Source of the DNA: Luidia sarsii
Taxonomy: Eukaryota; Echinodermata; Asteroidea; Paxillosida; Luidiidae
Assembly (NCBI GenBank): GCA_949987565.1
Contig: OX465109.1
Location: 16,709,092-16,773,091, forward strand
Direction: 5' to 3'
Length of the DNA: 64,000 nt
Part shown: in pieces, positions 24,711-34,775 of the stretch
How the letters are laid out: each line of letters opens with the position of its first letter
Numbering within the stretch: the stretch's first letter is position 1
Translations under genes and position numbers: made by a program
The notes under the pieces: model-generated
What the model saw: only the letters and a program-made list of their open reading frames with translations
Told to the model about the DNA's origin: nothing
Databases searched by the model: none

Positions 24711-24850
24711 TTAGACTATAGCAGGAGCTTTCTGCTTCTGAGGAGAATAATTAGAATTTATAGGAAGCATGAACTTTCAGTTTTTTAGTTGGATATCTCC
24801 AGGACAGATTCATCTCTCATTAGTTTAGTGCCTTTGTTTCTTCAAAACTG
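24711..24850 (-). promoter_or_regulatory. Conserved 5' flank of RING–NHL gene 1
   Basis: About 130 bp directly upstream of the start codon are nearly identical to 53,488–53,630 upstream of gene 2, and a decayed third copy lies at 54,905–55,110. The block probably contains the 5' UTR and proximal promoter. No TATA box is obvious. The word ATAGCAGGAGCTTTCTGC within it resembles the Penelope-derived repeat. Confidence 0.5.
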
Positions 24851-24924
24851 TACGTAACTTGGGATTTGTAATGCAATGTTGTCATCATGAGTATGCTAAG
24901 TGTGTACACTCTACGCATTCTCTC

Positions 24925-25205
24925 TTCTTCTTCCTCTCCGGGTCCTTTCTCTCAATTAAACTCGACCTAACAAAAACTGGACGCAGGCGACCCCATAAGG
25001 TCTGAATGTACTGTAGTAAGGTCAGCTTGGGTACAAGGATTGGGCAAAAGTAGGCATTCCAGGAGATGACTCGTGGTCTCCTCTTGATCCTCTCCACATT
25101 CACATACTGGTCGACCTTCAGTGTTGAAACCCCATTTTGGCCGTTAGGGCTTTGCACCGGGCCGACTCCAGCACGCAGACGATTGAGAACACAGCCAGAA
25201 TGGCC
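24925..25205 (-). pseudogene. LINE ORF2 tail fragment with CxCG…HLLEC motif
   Basis: The minus strand reads LNRLRAGVGP…NGVSTLKVDQ. After a one-base shift it continues CECGEDQEETTSHLLEC and LLLP, the zinc-binding tail common in jockey/RTE-like elements. Confidence 0.75.
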
Positions 25206-25647
25206 ATGTTTGGCGGGATCCTGGTGGGAGGGACTCCTTTGACATCATGCGATGCATTTTCGCCGAGTCACTTGCTGAGTCATGTGACTTGGATATTTAC
25301 GTACATCGTATGCATTTTCTAGTCAGTTCTAGTCTAGTAATTCCTGTGAAAAATGGAAGATATTTCTTCGTTTTCAGAGGGTAATTTCAAAGACAACGAC
25401 GACAACAACAGTGGGCTGTCATGCCATAAGGCGCCAGGCTCACGTGCACAGGCAACCATCACCAGACCAACCTGCCACTCGCGGATTTGCCAGAAAGAGG
25501 ATGCGGTGGGGCTTTTCGTAATGAAAAAAAGCAACCAAATGTATCGTTTCGTATAAAATAAAAGCTAAGTCTACTGTCTGTAAAAGTTGTACAGAACATT
25601 ATTCTCACAAATTTGGGGGGGGGGGGCAAAACAAACACTGAAAGCAA

Positions 25648-25812
25648 CCCTCTCAACCCTTACCCCCAGAACTGTGGGGTTCTACGTCGTCCGCTGCTCT
25701 CCCGACCGGAACCCAACAGATAACTAGGTTTTTTTTCCCCATAGGCTTCTGTGTAACGTTCACAAGTGCTGTGGCATAGGGATCAGCAGGTTCAGCATAA
25801 CTCATAAAATAC
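25648..25812 (-). repeat. Left arm of 165-bp inverted repeat with open frame
   Basis: Minus-strand sequence about 95 percent identical, by eye, to plus-strand 27,033–27,192. It opens MSYAEPADPYATALVNVTQK and ends at TTCTGGGG followed by GTAAGGG, a plausible splice donor. An A-run indel separates the frames of the two arms. Protein not recognised. Confidence 0.6.
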
Positions 25813-25879
25813 TGCTTCATTTGGCCCAAGATTTCTAGCAAATGTGGTTTACATATCACGCAGCTGTGTGCAACTGTCT

Positions 25880-27030
25880 ATGTGGCAAAAATGTGTCGAT
25901 TTCCCCCCAAAAATGGGTGAACAACCTCCCTGTTTGGTCGCACGATCCAAACGGCAGCGCCGCAACTGGCAGTCTGGTCCCCTGTATCCTCCAATAACCG
26001 GTTTTCGACGATATAAGGACTTTTCTTCAAACTGAACAATGTGGACGAAAGTTTCACACTAAAAGAGGTCCCAGTCACTTTCTCCACACCACAGACTATT
26101 AGAATAATCATAGAGAAGGTTGATCAAGCCAGTCACTTCCGTAAGATTACCCGGTTTTGTTGACGTCCGCGGCGCACCGCGCAGTAAGCATCGTCACCTA
26201 TTTTCGTCAGTGGTGTTTAGTAAGGTGTCCCAGTGCAGCCAAACGCAAAATAAATTCTTAAAATAACTCAAAATGCTGTGTGGCACTGTAAAATTCTTCC
26301 CTGTATGTTTTTTTTTTGTGTTTATCTTTGTTTTTGTTTTTCCACACTGCTTCTAACACTTTCCTCAAATCATTCATAAATTATGCTTAAAACGTATTGG
26401 TCTGGTTGATGTCTTCTTTTGTGACGTTTAAAAAAAACTCCACAATCCTCTTTCTCGCTGCTTCTTCAGTTATGACCTTTCCCAATGTCACTCCAGAGAC
26501 ACATTTCCTCCTTCTTGGTACTTTCTCTAGCTGCCCTTTTATTTTTTTCATTTTTAAAAAAAGCCTATTGGGCCATGTTACTTTTTGTCTTAAAATAATA
26601 ATAAAAAATAAATTTAAAAAAATATATAAGCGAGACACCCTATAGGAGGCTCCATAGTTTTTACCCTGAACGGACTGCTTCAAGTTGCGTGATATATTTT
26701 TTTTCTACGGATGTTGGGGTTTGTTATGGTACACTCAGATTTTTTTTAGGACCAACAATAAAGAAAACTGGAGCTTCGAAGCAACTGCCAATTTTGTACC
26801 TAGGAAAATAGACCCCAAAAGAGCAACTTTTTGAATAACACGAGTTTGGCCTACTGGAAAAGCCTTAAATTTCCACATTTTCGGTGACGGACAAGAGCAG
26901 GAAACCAACTGTAAGATACGAAGTCTGAGATCGTTATACGGAGTTGTTTTCATAGTGCGATGTGAGTTAGAAGGCTAAGCGTCGAAAACGTGTAGCGTCG
27001 AAAACGGGGGTTCCCACGATACGTCTTCGC
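25880..27030. other. Spacer between inverted repeat arms, no gene seen
   Basis: A/T-rich with poly-T and poly-A runs. Short open frames have no recognisable motif. If the arms are terminal inverted repeats this is the body of a 1.5-kb non-autonomous element; if they are duplicated exons it is ordinary intergenic DNA. Confidence 0.4.
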
Positions 27031-27032
27031 AG

Positions 27033-27192
27033 CAAGGCGCTATGAGTTATGCTGAACCTGCTGATCCCTATGCCACAGCACTTGTGAACGTTACACAGAA
27101 GCCTACGGGAAAAAAGCCTAGTTACCTGTGGGGTTCCGGTCGGGAGAGCAGTGGACGACGTAGAACCCCACAGTTCTGGGGGTACTCAACCC
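27033..27192 (+). repeat. Right arm of 165-bp inverted repeat with open frame
   Basis: Encodes the same MSYAEPADPYATALVNVTQK start, then PSYLWGSGRESSGRRRTPQF. The similarity stops just after GGGGGTA. Confidence 0.6.
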
Positions 27193-27239
27193 TGTGGTTG
27201 CATGCAAAACAATCTGGTACAGGGCTGTACAGTACAGCC

Positions 27240-28595
27240 TTCAATTAAATTAGAATGTGGTTAATCCCATACCATAGGGTTAATCCCATATCAAACGTAA
27301 TGCTAGGAAAGATGTATGATACATTTTGAATGTGTTGACGCCGTCTTGACGCCAATTAGTGTGACCCCCCCCCCCCAAAAAAGGGGCCAATAAATGAATA
27401 ATACTTTAATAATAATAGTACTCCATTGATCAAGGAAATGCTTTCTGCATTATGTACTGTATTGTACTATGTACAGTACACTGTACTGTACATGCAACCA
27501 CTAACCAGAACTTGGCAATTATTTACAGTATCGATACAGAAAGTTGGAGGTGAATAATCTCTCTTAAAAAGACCCGATTAATACAAGTTCACGATTCCTG
27601 CTGAGTGAACTACTTACGAGCAATGCTTGCAAAGACGCAGCACAAGGCTGGCAAGTTGCAAAATAGGTGAAAAGGCGACAACAACGTGTGACAGTTCAGC
27701 AAAATGAAATCGTTCCATGAACTAAAATCAAGAGAGGGCGCTATACAAGAAGAATAGGGGCGCAGAACACAAACACATCCAGCTCCCATTGAACACCGTA
27801 CAAAACACTTGCTTTCGAAGTCAATTATCCCATACCCAAAAAGTTTCTCAGTTCTTGTAGCTCTACTGAAAATTCTAGTTTGGACCTTTATTTCTCGGAT
27901 TCTTTTCAATTTTTGTGCCCTTAGCAGATTAGATTTTTTTGGCTAATTGCACATAATTATTTGGAACTGGAACAGTGGAAGCCAGCACGTTTCTCAAAAT
28001 TAATTGTTGACTGGCGAACAGCGCCCCCAATTGACATAAAAGGGAAAGTTCACAAACTTTTAAAGTTAAAAACATTGAATAGCGCCCTCTCTAGCCCAAA
28101 TTAGGCCAATTTGAACAAAGTGTTGATGAGTCAGACCATGGAGGAATGGTCAGACTAAGGTACCTCCTTGGTCAGACCCGTTAGGCCACAAAATATTGTT
28201 GGAATTTGTCTTCAAATGCACTGTCCATTTCAATCCTGATCAACAGCTATAGTCTCACGGTTTGTAATCAAATGTAAACACATTTGGTTAGGCTATTTTA
28301 TCAATCTTACAATACTCAATAAAAGAGTCAATTATTTCAACAAGTTATTTTTTTTCTTACTGTGCGAAAAGGTCTTAAATTAAAATAATTTTGATAAGTT
28401 TGGATTTTCATGAATCTTGACTGACACGATGGTTATACCAACATAAGTCCTAGCTTATCAAAATGTTTCTTATAAACAGTTCGTAAAATTAATGTGAGCT
28501 GTGTTTCTCATGTTATTGTCAAAATAATAATCATGAAGTAAATACAAAAAAACTGTTGCAAACTTCTCTTAAATGACTAAAATGACCTGCAATAC
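27240..28595. other. Intergenic, no gene seen
   Basis: A/T-rich with a poly-C run near 27,366 and a GTACTGTACA cluster near 27,460. No supportable coding sequence. Confidence 0.5.
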
Positions 28596-28599
28596 ATAA

Positions 28600-28725
28600 A
28601 TCTCAAAAATTAGAGGGGCTGACGTTTCTATCCTAGCAGGACCTTTCTTAAAGGCAAACTCTTTTCTTATGACTATGAGAAAGGTCCTGCTAGGATGGAA
28701 ATGTCAGGCCCTCTAACTTTTGAGA
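28600..28725 (+). repeat. Palindromic Penelope-derived fragment
   Basis: GGGGCTGACGTTTCTATCCT…AGGACCTTTCTTAAAGGC, a 20-base loop, then GAGAAAGGTCCTGCTAGGAT and GGAAATGTCAGGCCC. Confidence 0.75.
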
Positions 28726-29008
28726 AAATGAAAATCATATTAATGCCCAGCACCTGCTAAAACTGTAAAAGACTTTGAAACAAACTAAACAACCAAAAAA
28801 AGGGATTGGAATGATATCAGATTAATTTCTTTATTGTAAATTAAGTTGGCTTTCATAGAGCTTCAGAAATCAATTATACATCATAATGAAGTCCTTCATA
28901 CATTCAGTAGTTCCTACTGGCATAATTGCTATTATTGATGGTCTGATAATGATAACTTCATTAATAGTCATTAATACTATCTTGGACTTGGCTTCTGAAT
29001 TGGTATTG

Positions 29009-29012
29009 TAAG
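29009..29012. other. Target-site duplication TAAG, left
   Basis: TAAG precedes the LTR at 29,013 and recurs at 34,226–34,229 after the second LTR. Confidence 0.85.
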
Positions 29013-30812
29013 TGTAACCCGGAAAACCTACACTATGTGGGGGAAAACTAGCAAACAGCCTAAATAAAAAATAAAAAAACATCCAGCGATCGGAGAAGGA
29101 GAAAACGCAGGGTATTCTAAAAAAATGAAATGCAACACTATCTTGGCTCATAAAAAACTCACTAACTACTTTATTCAACTTAAAAAAAAATACAAATTCC
29201 AAAAAAATAAAAGACAACCAAACACGACCCGACTAACTTAATTTAACCTAAAAAATCCTATGAAATCAAAATCCAACTGACACGTTCAATGACCAAACCA
29301 ACCAATGACCAAGAACCTTAGACTCAGACCTTTTTAAACCAATTGACCAAATCCAGACTTAACCTAAACAACAAAATGACCAACCAAGAGATAGACCAAA
29401 CCATAAAATATAACCCAATACAACACAACTCTATATCAAAACAACAAAAGGAATATACAACACTATACAACACAGCACTCAATGAGATGAAACTCAAAGG
29501 GTACAACAACTTAAGTAACCTGTGAATACAGAAAACAATGGTAAGAAAAATATAGTAAATACAAATGCAATCAAAATAACAAGATTAACTTCTTCTGCCC
29601 TACACAGCAAGGAGAAACCAAAAACATCACCTCTCAAGACTCTTATCTGGGCTTTGAGGAAAGATTAAACAATCTCACAACCTTCATGAATATTCAAACA
29701 TGCAAATCAGCCAAACCCATCACATGCAGTAGTCCAGCTGACCAGCCATGTACCAGCTCCCTGGACATTCCATCACTAGCTGGTGGTTTACTCCACAGCC
29801 AGCCTACCCAATTGCAACTCACACCTTCTGGCTCACTGTACACCACATCACTGGCACACACTACATCTTACTTTAGCCCAAGTATTCACTTCACTGAGAC
29901 ACCCACCCTGAGAATTGGGCAAAACTGGGGCTCAAACTGAAATACACAGTATCAACAGCAAATATAAAAATCAACCCAAACACAGGTCTCTAGCAATTTC
30001 AATCCTAAAGAAATCAGAAATACATAGTCCCTCCATATATGACACTAAAATTATACTTAAACACAACCACACCTCAAACTTACTAAAAAATAAAGATACA
30101 AGCATCTTTAAATGTCATCATGATTATGTCATCTACTTGAAGGTGAATGACACAACCCTATGTTCAAAAACATACACTTCAATCAATAATTATGACCTAA
30201 CAATCACCTCTTCCTCCAGGATCTCGAAACCAACTCTCTCAGGAGAAGGCCAAATACTCCTGAACTTCCAAATGGGGAAGATCTTTACTCACACAAAGAA
30301 CTTTTGTTCTTGCACTAAAAAACCAAACTTCACTAGTGACATTTACAAAGAAAAGAAACCCTGTATAAAAACAACTTTCCACTTACCGAGCCACTCGGCA
30401 GACCAAACTTTCAGACAGAGCTCCAGATCTTCACAATGGGTCTTCACCCTCCTCTGCCAGTCTGCAAACTGGAGGGCCTAGTACACATGTACTGTACAGG
30501 ACATGGTACCACTGAACCTGAAAAGCCTAAATCAGTCAGTCTCACACCTCATTAACTCTACATTTCCCAGCTGCTGTGTTGGGCACCAAACCACCAACAC
30601 AGGGTCCACTGTTCCTCCCAAAAAGATAATCCCTGATCTTATCTCTACTGGCTAAGAGAAGAAGGGGCAAACTAAGTAACTAAAAAAACCCATCGAAGTA
30701 CATGAACATAACTTGGAAAACAAAACAGAGTGAATAGATGCAACTTAAAACAAAAGAACAAAAACAAAGCACATGTAGCCTGTACATACATGTAGCAGGC
30801 ACCCCTGCTACA
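29013..30812 (-). repeat. 3' LTR of LIN28-like retrotransposon
   Basis: 1,800 bp. The sense-strand start (plus coordinates 30,791–30,812) is a perfect hairpin: TGTAGCAGG, a four-base loop, CCTGCTACA. Open frames of up to 188 codons occur on the antisense strand, duplicated identically in the other LTR. They look fortuitous: low-complexity Ser/Thr/Lys composition and no motif. Confidence 0.92.
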
Positions 30813-30877
30813 CTCCTGCCAGCTCAAATCATTGCTGTCCCCAGCAATAAACCTATAAAACTACAAATATAACTGAA

Positions 30878-31897
30878 TCACTGCCAGTCGCCAAATCGTC
30901 TCGGTGGATGGATGTGTCGTCGAGGTCGTTGAAATGCTACAGCTGGATGATCGCTGTCCCTGTCGAGGAGATCATCACTGGATGTGCTGGACTCATCATC
31001 GGTGCTATCGCTGAAGGATGAAACCATCTCAGGAATGCTGTAGTTGTCGTCCTCTACTCCTGGCGATTGCTCTCGGTCCTGGTACTCATCTGGGGGCAGA
31101 ATGTACGTCTGGGTTTTGATGTCATCTCGAAACCTTGGTGGGGGTTCGGTAAGGACAGGGGCTAGGGCATCATCAGGTTGTGCGGGTGGAAGTAGATCAG
31201 CCAGGGACAGGTCTTCAACATCGAAGGGGCATGTGGTCAAAAGGTTCCGATGGAGAGCCCTCACTCTAGTGGAACCGCACTGCTGCACGACATACACGGG
31301 CAGGCCATCCAATCGTCGCAGCACAGTATAGGGTACCTCTTCCCACTTCGGGTTGCCTTTCCCTCTCAAAAACCTGTTAGCCACCAGGACGTGGTCACCA
31401 GGATGAAGAGCGTCATCCTGCACCTTCCGCTTCTGCTTTCGCTGCGCCTTCCCAGTTGCTCGTCTGACCTTTCCGTAGGTTTTCTGGACTCTTTTCTGCG
31501 GGAGTACAACATACTGTGACTGGGGACAGTTCTTGGCGTAGTGACCATGCTCGTTACAATTGTAGCATCTGTCATTTCTTCTCCTATTGCCTCTCCTTTT
31601 GCGTCTGCTCCCTCTGCACTTGCAGCCATTTGGTCCCGTCACTGTTATTGCTTTGCGGCCCTTGTCCGAGATCTTGTAGACGAACTCTACAACCTCGTTG
31701 TCGTCCAGACTTCTGAAGCCGTCCTTGTGAATGCTGGAGTGGTAGACGAAGACGTCGTCACTGTGGTCATCTGGCGTCACGAAACCGTAGCCTTTGGAGG
31801 CGTCGTACCACTTGCAGTGGCCACGGCACAGCTTGCCCTCCGTTGCCGTGGAGGATGCCAGAAGCTGCTGATCCAGGTCTGCTCCTCCTACTGTCAT
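30878..31897 (-). CDS. LIN28-like cold-shock + CCHC protein fused to gypsy integrase tail
   Basis: 339 residues from the first ATG. Cold-shock domain about residues 22–90: RNP1-like KGYGFV at 35–40, RNP2-like DVFVYHSSI at 48–56, then DGFRSL, VVEFVYK and ITVTGPNG. These last three words follow animal LIN28 closely rather than Y-box proteins. An Arg/Lys-rich linker leads to one CCHC knuckle, C111-x2-C114-x4-H119-x4-C124 (RCYNCNEHGHYAKNC); LIN28 has two. From about residue 140 the sequence changes to a gypsy integrase C-terminal module (HPGDHVLVANRF, VYVVQ, RALHRNLL) and a Ser/Asp-rich tail ending with RPRRHIHPPRRF, the same tail type as the element at 14,246. Likely role: an RNA-binding, nucleocapsid-like Gag part joined to an integrase remnant by loss of the rest of pol. 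The frame stays open upstream to 32,092, so translation may enter by –1 frameshift from the ORF at 31,960. Confidence 0.88.
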   Translation of the reverse strand: MTVGGADLDQQLLASSTATEGKLCRGHCKWYDASKGYGFVTPDDHSDDVFVYHSSIHKDGFRSLDDNEVVEFVYKISDKGRKAITVTGPNGCKCRGSRRKRRGNRRRNDRCYNCNEHGHYAKNCPQSQYVVLPQKRVQKTYGKVRRATGKAQRKQKRKVQDDALHPGDHVLVANRFLRGKGNPKWEEVPYTVLRRLDGLPVYVVQQCGSTRVRALHRNLLTTCPFDVEDLSLADLLPPAQPDDALAPVLTEPPPRFRDDIKTQTYILPPDEYQDREQSPGVEDDNYSIPEMVSSFSDSTDDESSTSSDDLLDRDSDHPAVAFQRPRRHIHPPRRFGDWQ

Positions 31898-31959
31898 CTT
31901 GGCGCTGCTACGTGGGTGTTCATGGTGTGGGCGCTCACTGGTAGAACCCGCCGATTGCC

Positions 31960-32247
31960 CTACAGCGACAGGTTTCGCTCGTTTAACGGACCGGTCGGGG
32001 ACTGCTGCCTGTTCTGTCGAGCGAACACGACTCCCTCCAATTGGTGTGGGACGACCATCCTTGGTCCAGTTGGTGGCTTGACTGGCCCACAGCTAGCTTG
32101 ACAAGAGAAAGGGTCAAAATCTCTCAGCTCCAAGGGGCTGAGATTCCGTGGAGATGCTGACACGGCTGGAGATGGGTGTGCTGTCAGCTTGGGTGGCATG
32201 TCTAGCGATGCCGGTGACATCATCGGTGGACCCGGTACCTTCGCCAT
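31960..32247 (-). CDS. Short gag-like leader ORF of LIN28-like retrotransposon
   Basis: 95 codons from an ATG in good context (GCAATGG) to TAG at 31,960. Pro/Ser/Met-rich N-terminus MAKVPGPPMMSPASL; no capsid motif recognised. It overlaps the LIN28-like frame by 133 nt in a register that a –1 shift would join. GTTAAAC (31,981–31,987) is read in this frame as G-TTA-AAC, the layout of a –1 slippery site. It is probably the remaining 5' end of gag. Confidence 0.55.
   Translation of the reverse strand: MAKVPGPPMMSPASLDMPPKLTAHPSPAVSASPRNLSPLELRDFDPFSCQASCGPVKPPTGPRMVVPHQLEGVVFARQNRQQSPTGPLNERNLSL
31981..31987 (-). promoter_or_regulatory. Candidate –1 frameshift heptamer GTTAAAC
   Basis: In the leader ORF the codons are CCG TTA AAC GAG, so slippage of TTA-AAC by one base enters the LIN28-like frame. 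The zero-frame stop lies seven codons after AAC. A small hairpin (GCGA…TCGC) begins directly downstream. GUUAAAC is a known variant of the X-XXY-YYZ class. Confidence 0.5.
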
Positions 32248-32383
32248 TGCGCCACAAAGATACTTCAACCACCAAGTGCTGTGTTGTAACCACCCTATTC
32301 CCAGAACCAAGACACCTACAAAAATGACCACCTTTGACCTGACCAGAATACCAAGCTAAGTCTAAAAAGACAGCATACTCCTT

Positions 32384-32400
32384 GCCCGGATTCTCCACCA
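32384..32400 (-). other. Candidate tRNA primer-binding site
   Basis: Sense strand TGGTGGAGAATCCGGGC, complementary to a tRNA 3' end finishing CCA, 25 bases from the LTR edge, after a T-rich spacer. The spacing is larger than usual. tRNA not identified. GGAG words, the known LIN28 knuckle target, occur in and just after it. Confidence 0.45.
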
Positions 32401-32425
32401 AAGAAAAAAAAACAAGTAAAAAAAA

Positions 32426-34225
32426 TGTAACCCGGAAAACCTACACTATGTGGGGGAAAACTAGCAAACAGCCTAAATAAAAAATAAAAAAACATCCAGC
32501 GATCGGAGAAGGAGAAAACGCAGGGTATTCTAAAAAAATGAAATGCAACACTATCTTGGCTCATAAAAAACTCACTAACTACTTTATTCAACTTAAAAAA
32601 AAATACAAATTCCAAAAAAATAAAAGACAACCAAACACGACCCGACTAACTTAATTTAACCTAAAAAATCCTATGAAATCAAAATCCAACTGACACGTTC
32701 AATGACCAAACCAACCAATGACCAAGAACCTTAGACTCAGACCTTTTTAAACCAATTGACCAAATCCAGACTTAACCTAAACAACAAAATGACCAACCAA
32801 GAGATAGACCAAACCATAAAATATAACCCAATACAACACAACTCTATATCAAAACAACAAAAGGAATATACAACACTATACAACACAGCACTCAATGAGA
32901 TGAAACTCAAAGGGTACAACAACTTAAGTAACCTGTGAATACAGAAAACAATGGTAAGAAAAATATAGTAAATACAAATGCAATCAAAATAACAAGATTA
33001 ACTTCTTCTGCCCTACACAGCAAGGAGAAACCAAAAACATCACCTCTCAAGACTCTTATCTGGGCTTTGAGGAAAGATTAAACAATCTCACAACCTTCAT
33101 GAATATTCAAACATGCAAATCAGCCAAACCCATCACATGCAGTAGTCCAGCTGACCAGCCATGTACCAGCTCCCTGGACATTCCATCACTAGCTGGTGGT
33201 TTACTCCACAGCCAGCCTACCCAATTGCAACTCACACCTTCTGGCTCACTGTACACCACATCACTGGCACACACTACATCTTACTTTAGCCCAAGTATTC
33301 ACTTCACTGAGACACCCACCCTGAGAATTGGGCAAAACTGGGGCTCAAACTGAAATACACAGTATCAACAGCAAATATAAAAATCAACCCAAACACAGGT
33401 CTCTAGCAATTTCAATCCTAAAGAAATCAGAAATACATAGTCCCTCCATATATGACACTAAAATTATACTTAAACACAACCACACCTCAAACTTACTAAA
33501 AAATAAAGATACAAGCATCTTTAAATGTCATCATGATTATGTCATCTACTTGAAGGTGAATGACACAACCCTATGTTCAAAAACATACACTTCAATCAAT
33601 AATTATGACCTAACAATCACCTCTTCCTCCAGGATCTCGAAACCAACTCTCTCAGGAGAAGGCCAAATACTCCTGAACTTCCAAATGGGGAAGATCTTTA
33701 CTCACACAAAGAACTTTTGTTCTTGCACTAAAAAACCAAACTTCACTAGTGACATTTACAAAGAAAAGAAACCCTGTATAAAAACAACTTTCCACTTACC
33801 GAGCCACTCGGCAGACCAAACTTTCAGACAGAGCTCCAGATCTTCACAATGGGTCTTCACCCTCCTCTGCCAGTCTGCAAACTGGAGGGCCTAGTACACA
33901 TGTACTGTACAGGACATGGTACCACTGAACCTGAAAAGCCTAAATCAGTCAGTCTCACACCTCATTAACTCTACATTTCCCAGCTGCTGTGTTGGGCACC
34001 AAACCACCAACACAGGGTCCACTGTTCCTCCCAAAAAGATAATCCCTGATCTTATCTCTACTGGCTAAGAGAAGAAGGGGCAAACTAAGTAACTAAAAAA
34101 ACCCATCGAAGTACATGAACATAACTTGGAAAACAAAACAGAGTGAATAGATGCAACTTAAAACAAAAGAACAAAAACAAAGCACATGTAGCCTGTACAT
34201 ACATGTAGCAGGCACCCCTGCTACA
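32426..34225 (-). repeat. 5' LTR of LIN28-like retrotransposon
   Basis: 1,800 bp, offset by exactly 3,413 from the other LTR throughout, with no indels. Should hold the promoter. Followed on the plus side by TAAG. Confidence 0.92.
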
Positions 34226-34701
34226 TAAGCATTATAATATATAAATTTAATTTCTTAGAATGTTTGGGCCAAAATCAGTGATCATATGGTAAACATTTCG
34301 TCAGATCATACTCAATGGTTTCAAGTGTCAAGAGTTTCTTTATCATTACACAAAATAATTTATGAGAATAAAGAATAAAAGGCAAGCACTAACAATTTAC
34401 TCTGTGGTTACAAAGCAGGCCTTGTTTCTTCTTTGTCAGGGTTAGATGATAGTGCGATGATGAGTGCAATTAGTGTGAAAGATTAGGATATGGGTGCAAA
34501 GATATAAAATTAAAAGAGATAGGTCAATGATTGCATTCAAGAAAGAATAAACAGAGCCTGCAGTTGGATGACTTCATGTATTAAAAGCATGGACTTTAAG
34601 TGATCTATTTTCAAAATACCACAGAAAAAACTTTCTGATTTAATAAAAATTATAGACATAATAAAATTAGACTAGTTGACTATTAGAAGGCTACCATCTA
34701 A
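34226..34701. other. Intergenic, no gene seen
   Basis: A/T-rich sequence after the LTR; nothing recognised. Confidence 0.5.
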
Positions 34702-34775
34702 GGGCTGGATAGCTTACATGGTAAGAGCACTGGTATGTAAAACCAGAGGTCTCTGTTTCAAATCCCGGTCTAATC
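34702..34775 (+). repeat. tRNA-derived sequence (SINE head or tRNA pseudogene)
   Basis: Shows an A-box-like TAGCTTACATGGTAAGAGC, an intact anticodon arm CTGGT-ATGTAAA-ACCAG (anticodon GTA) and a B-box-like GTTTCAAATCCC. The acceptor stem and T-stem do not pair, so it is not a working tRNA gene. The following A/T-rich sequence suggests a SINE body. Confidence 0.6.

Larger units (their letters stand above)
29013..34225 (-). mobile_element. Young LTR retrotransposon carrying a LIN28-like gene
   Basis: Two LTRs of exactly 1,800 bp (29,013–30,812 and 32,426–34,225) enclose a 1,613-bp interior; TAAG target copies flank the whole. Reading the LTRs side by side I saw no difference, which points to a very recent insertion. 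The sense strand is minus: LTR ends are TGTAGCAGG…GGGTTACA, a candidate primer-binding site lies at 32,384–32,400, and the two reading frames run minus. No reverse transcriptase, RNase H, protease or integrase core is present, so it must be mobilised in trans. LTRs longer than the interior are unusual. Confidence 0.93.

Noticed and set aside
29915..30481. 188-codon open frame, repeated identically at 33,328–33,894
   Set aside because: It lies antisense in the LTR, has low-complexity composition and no motif; identity simply reflects LTR identity.
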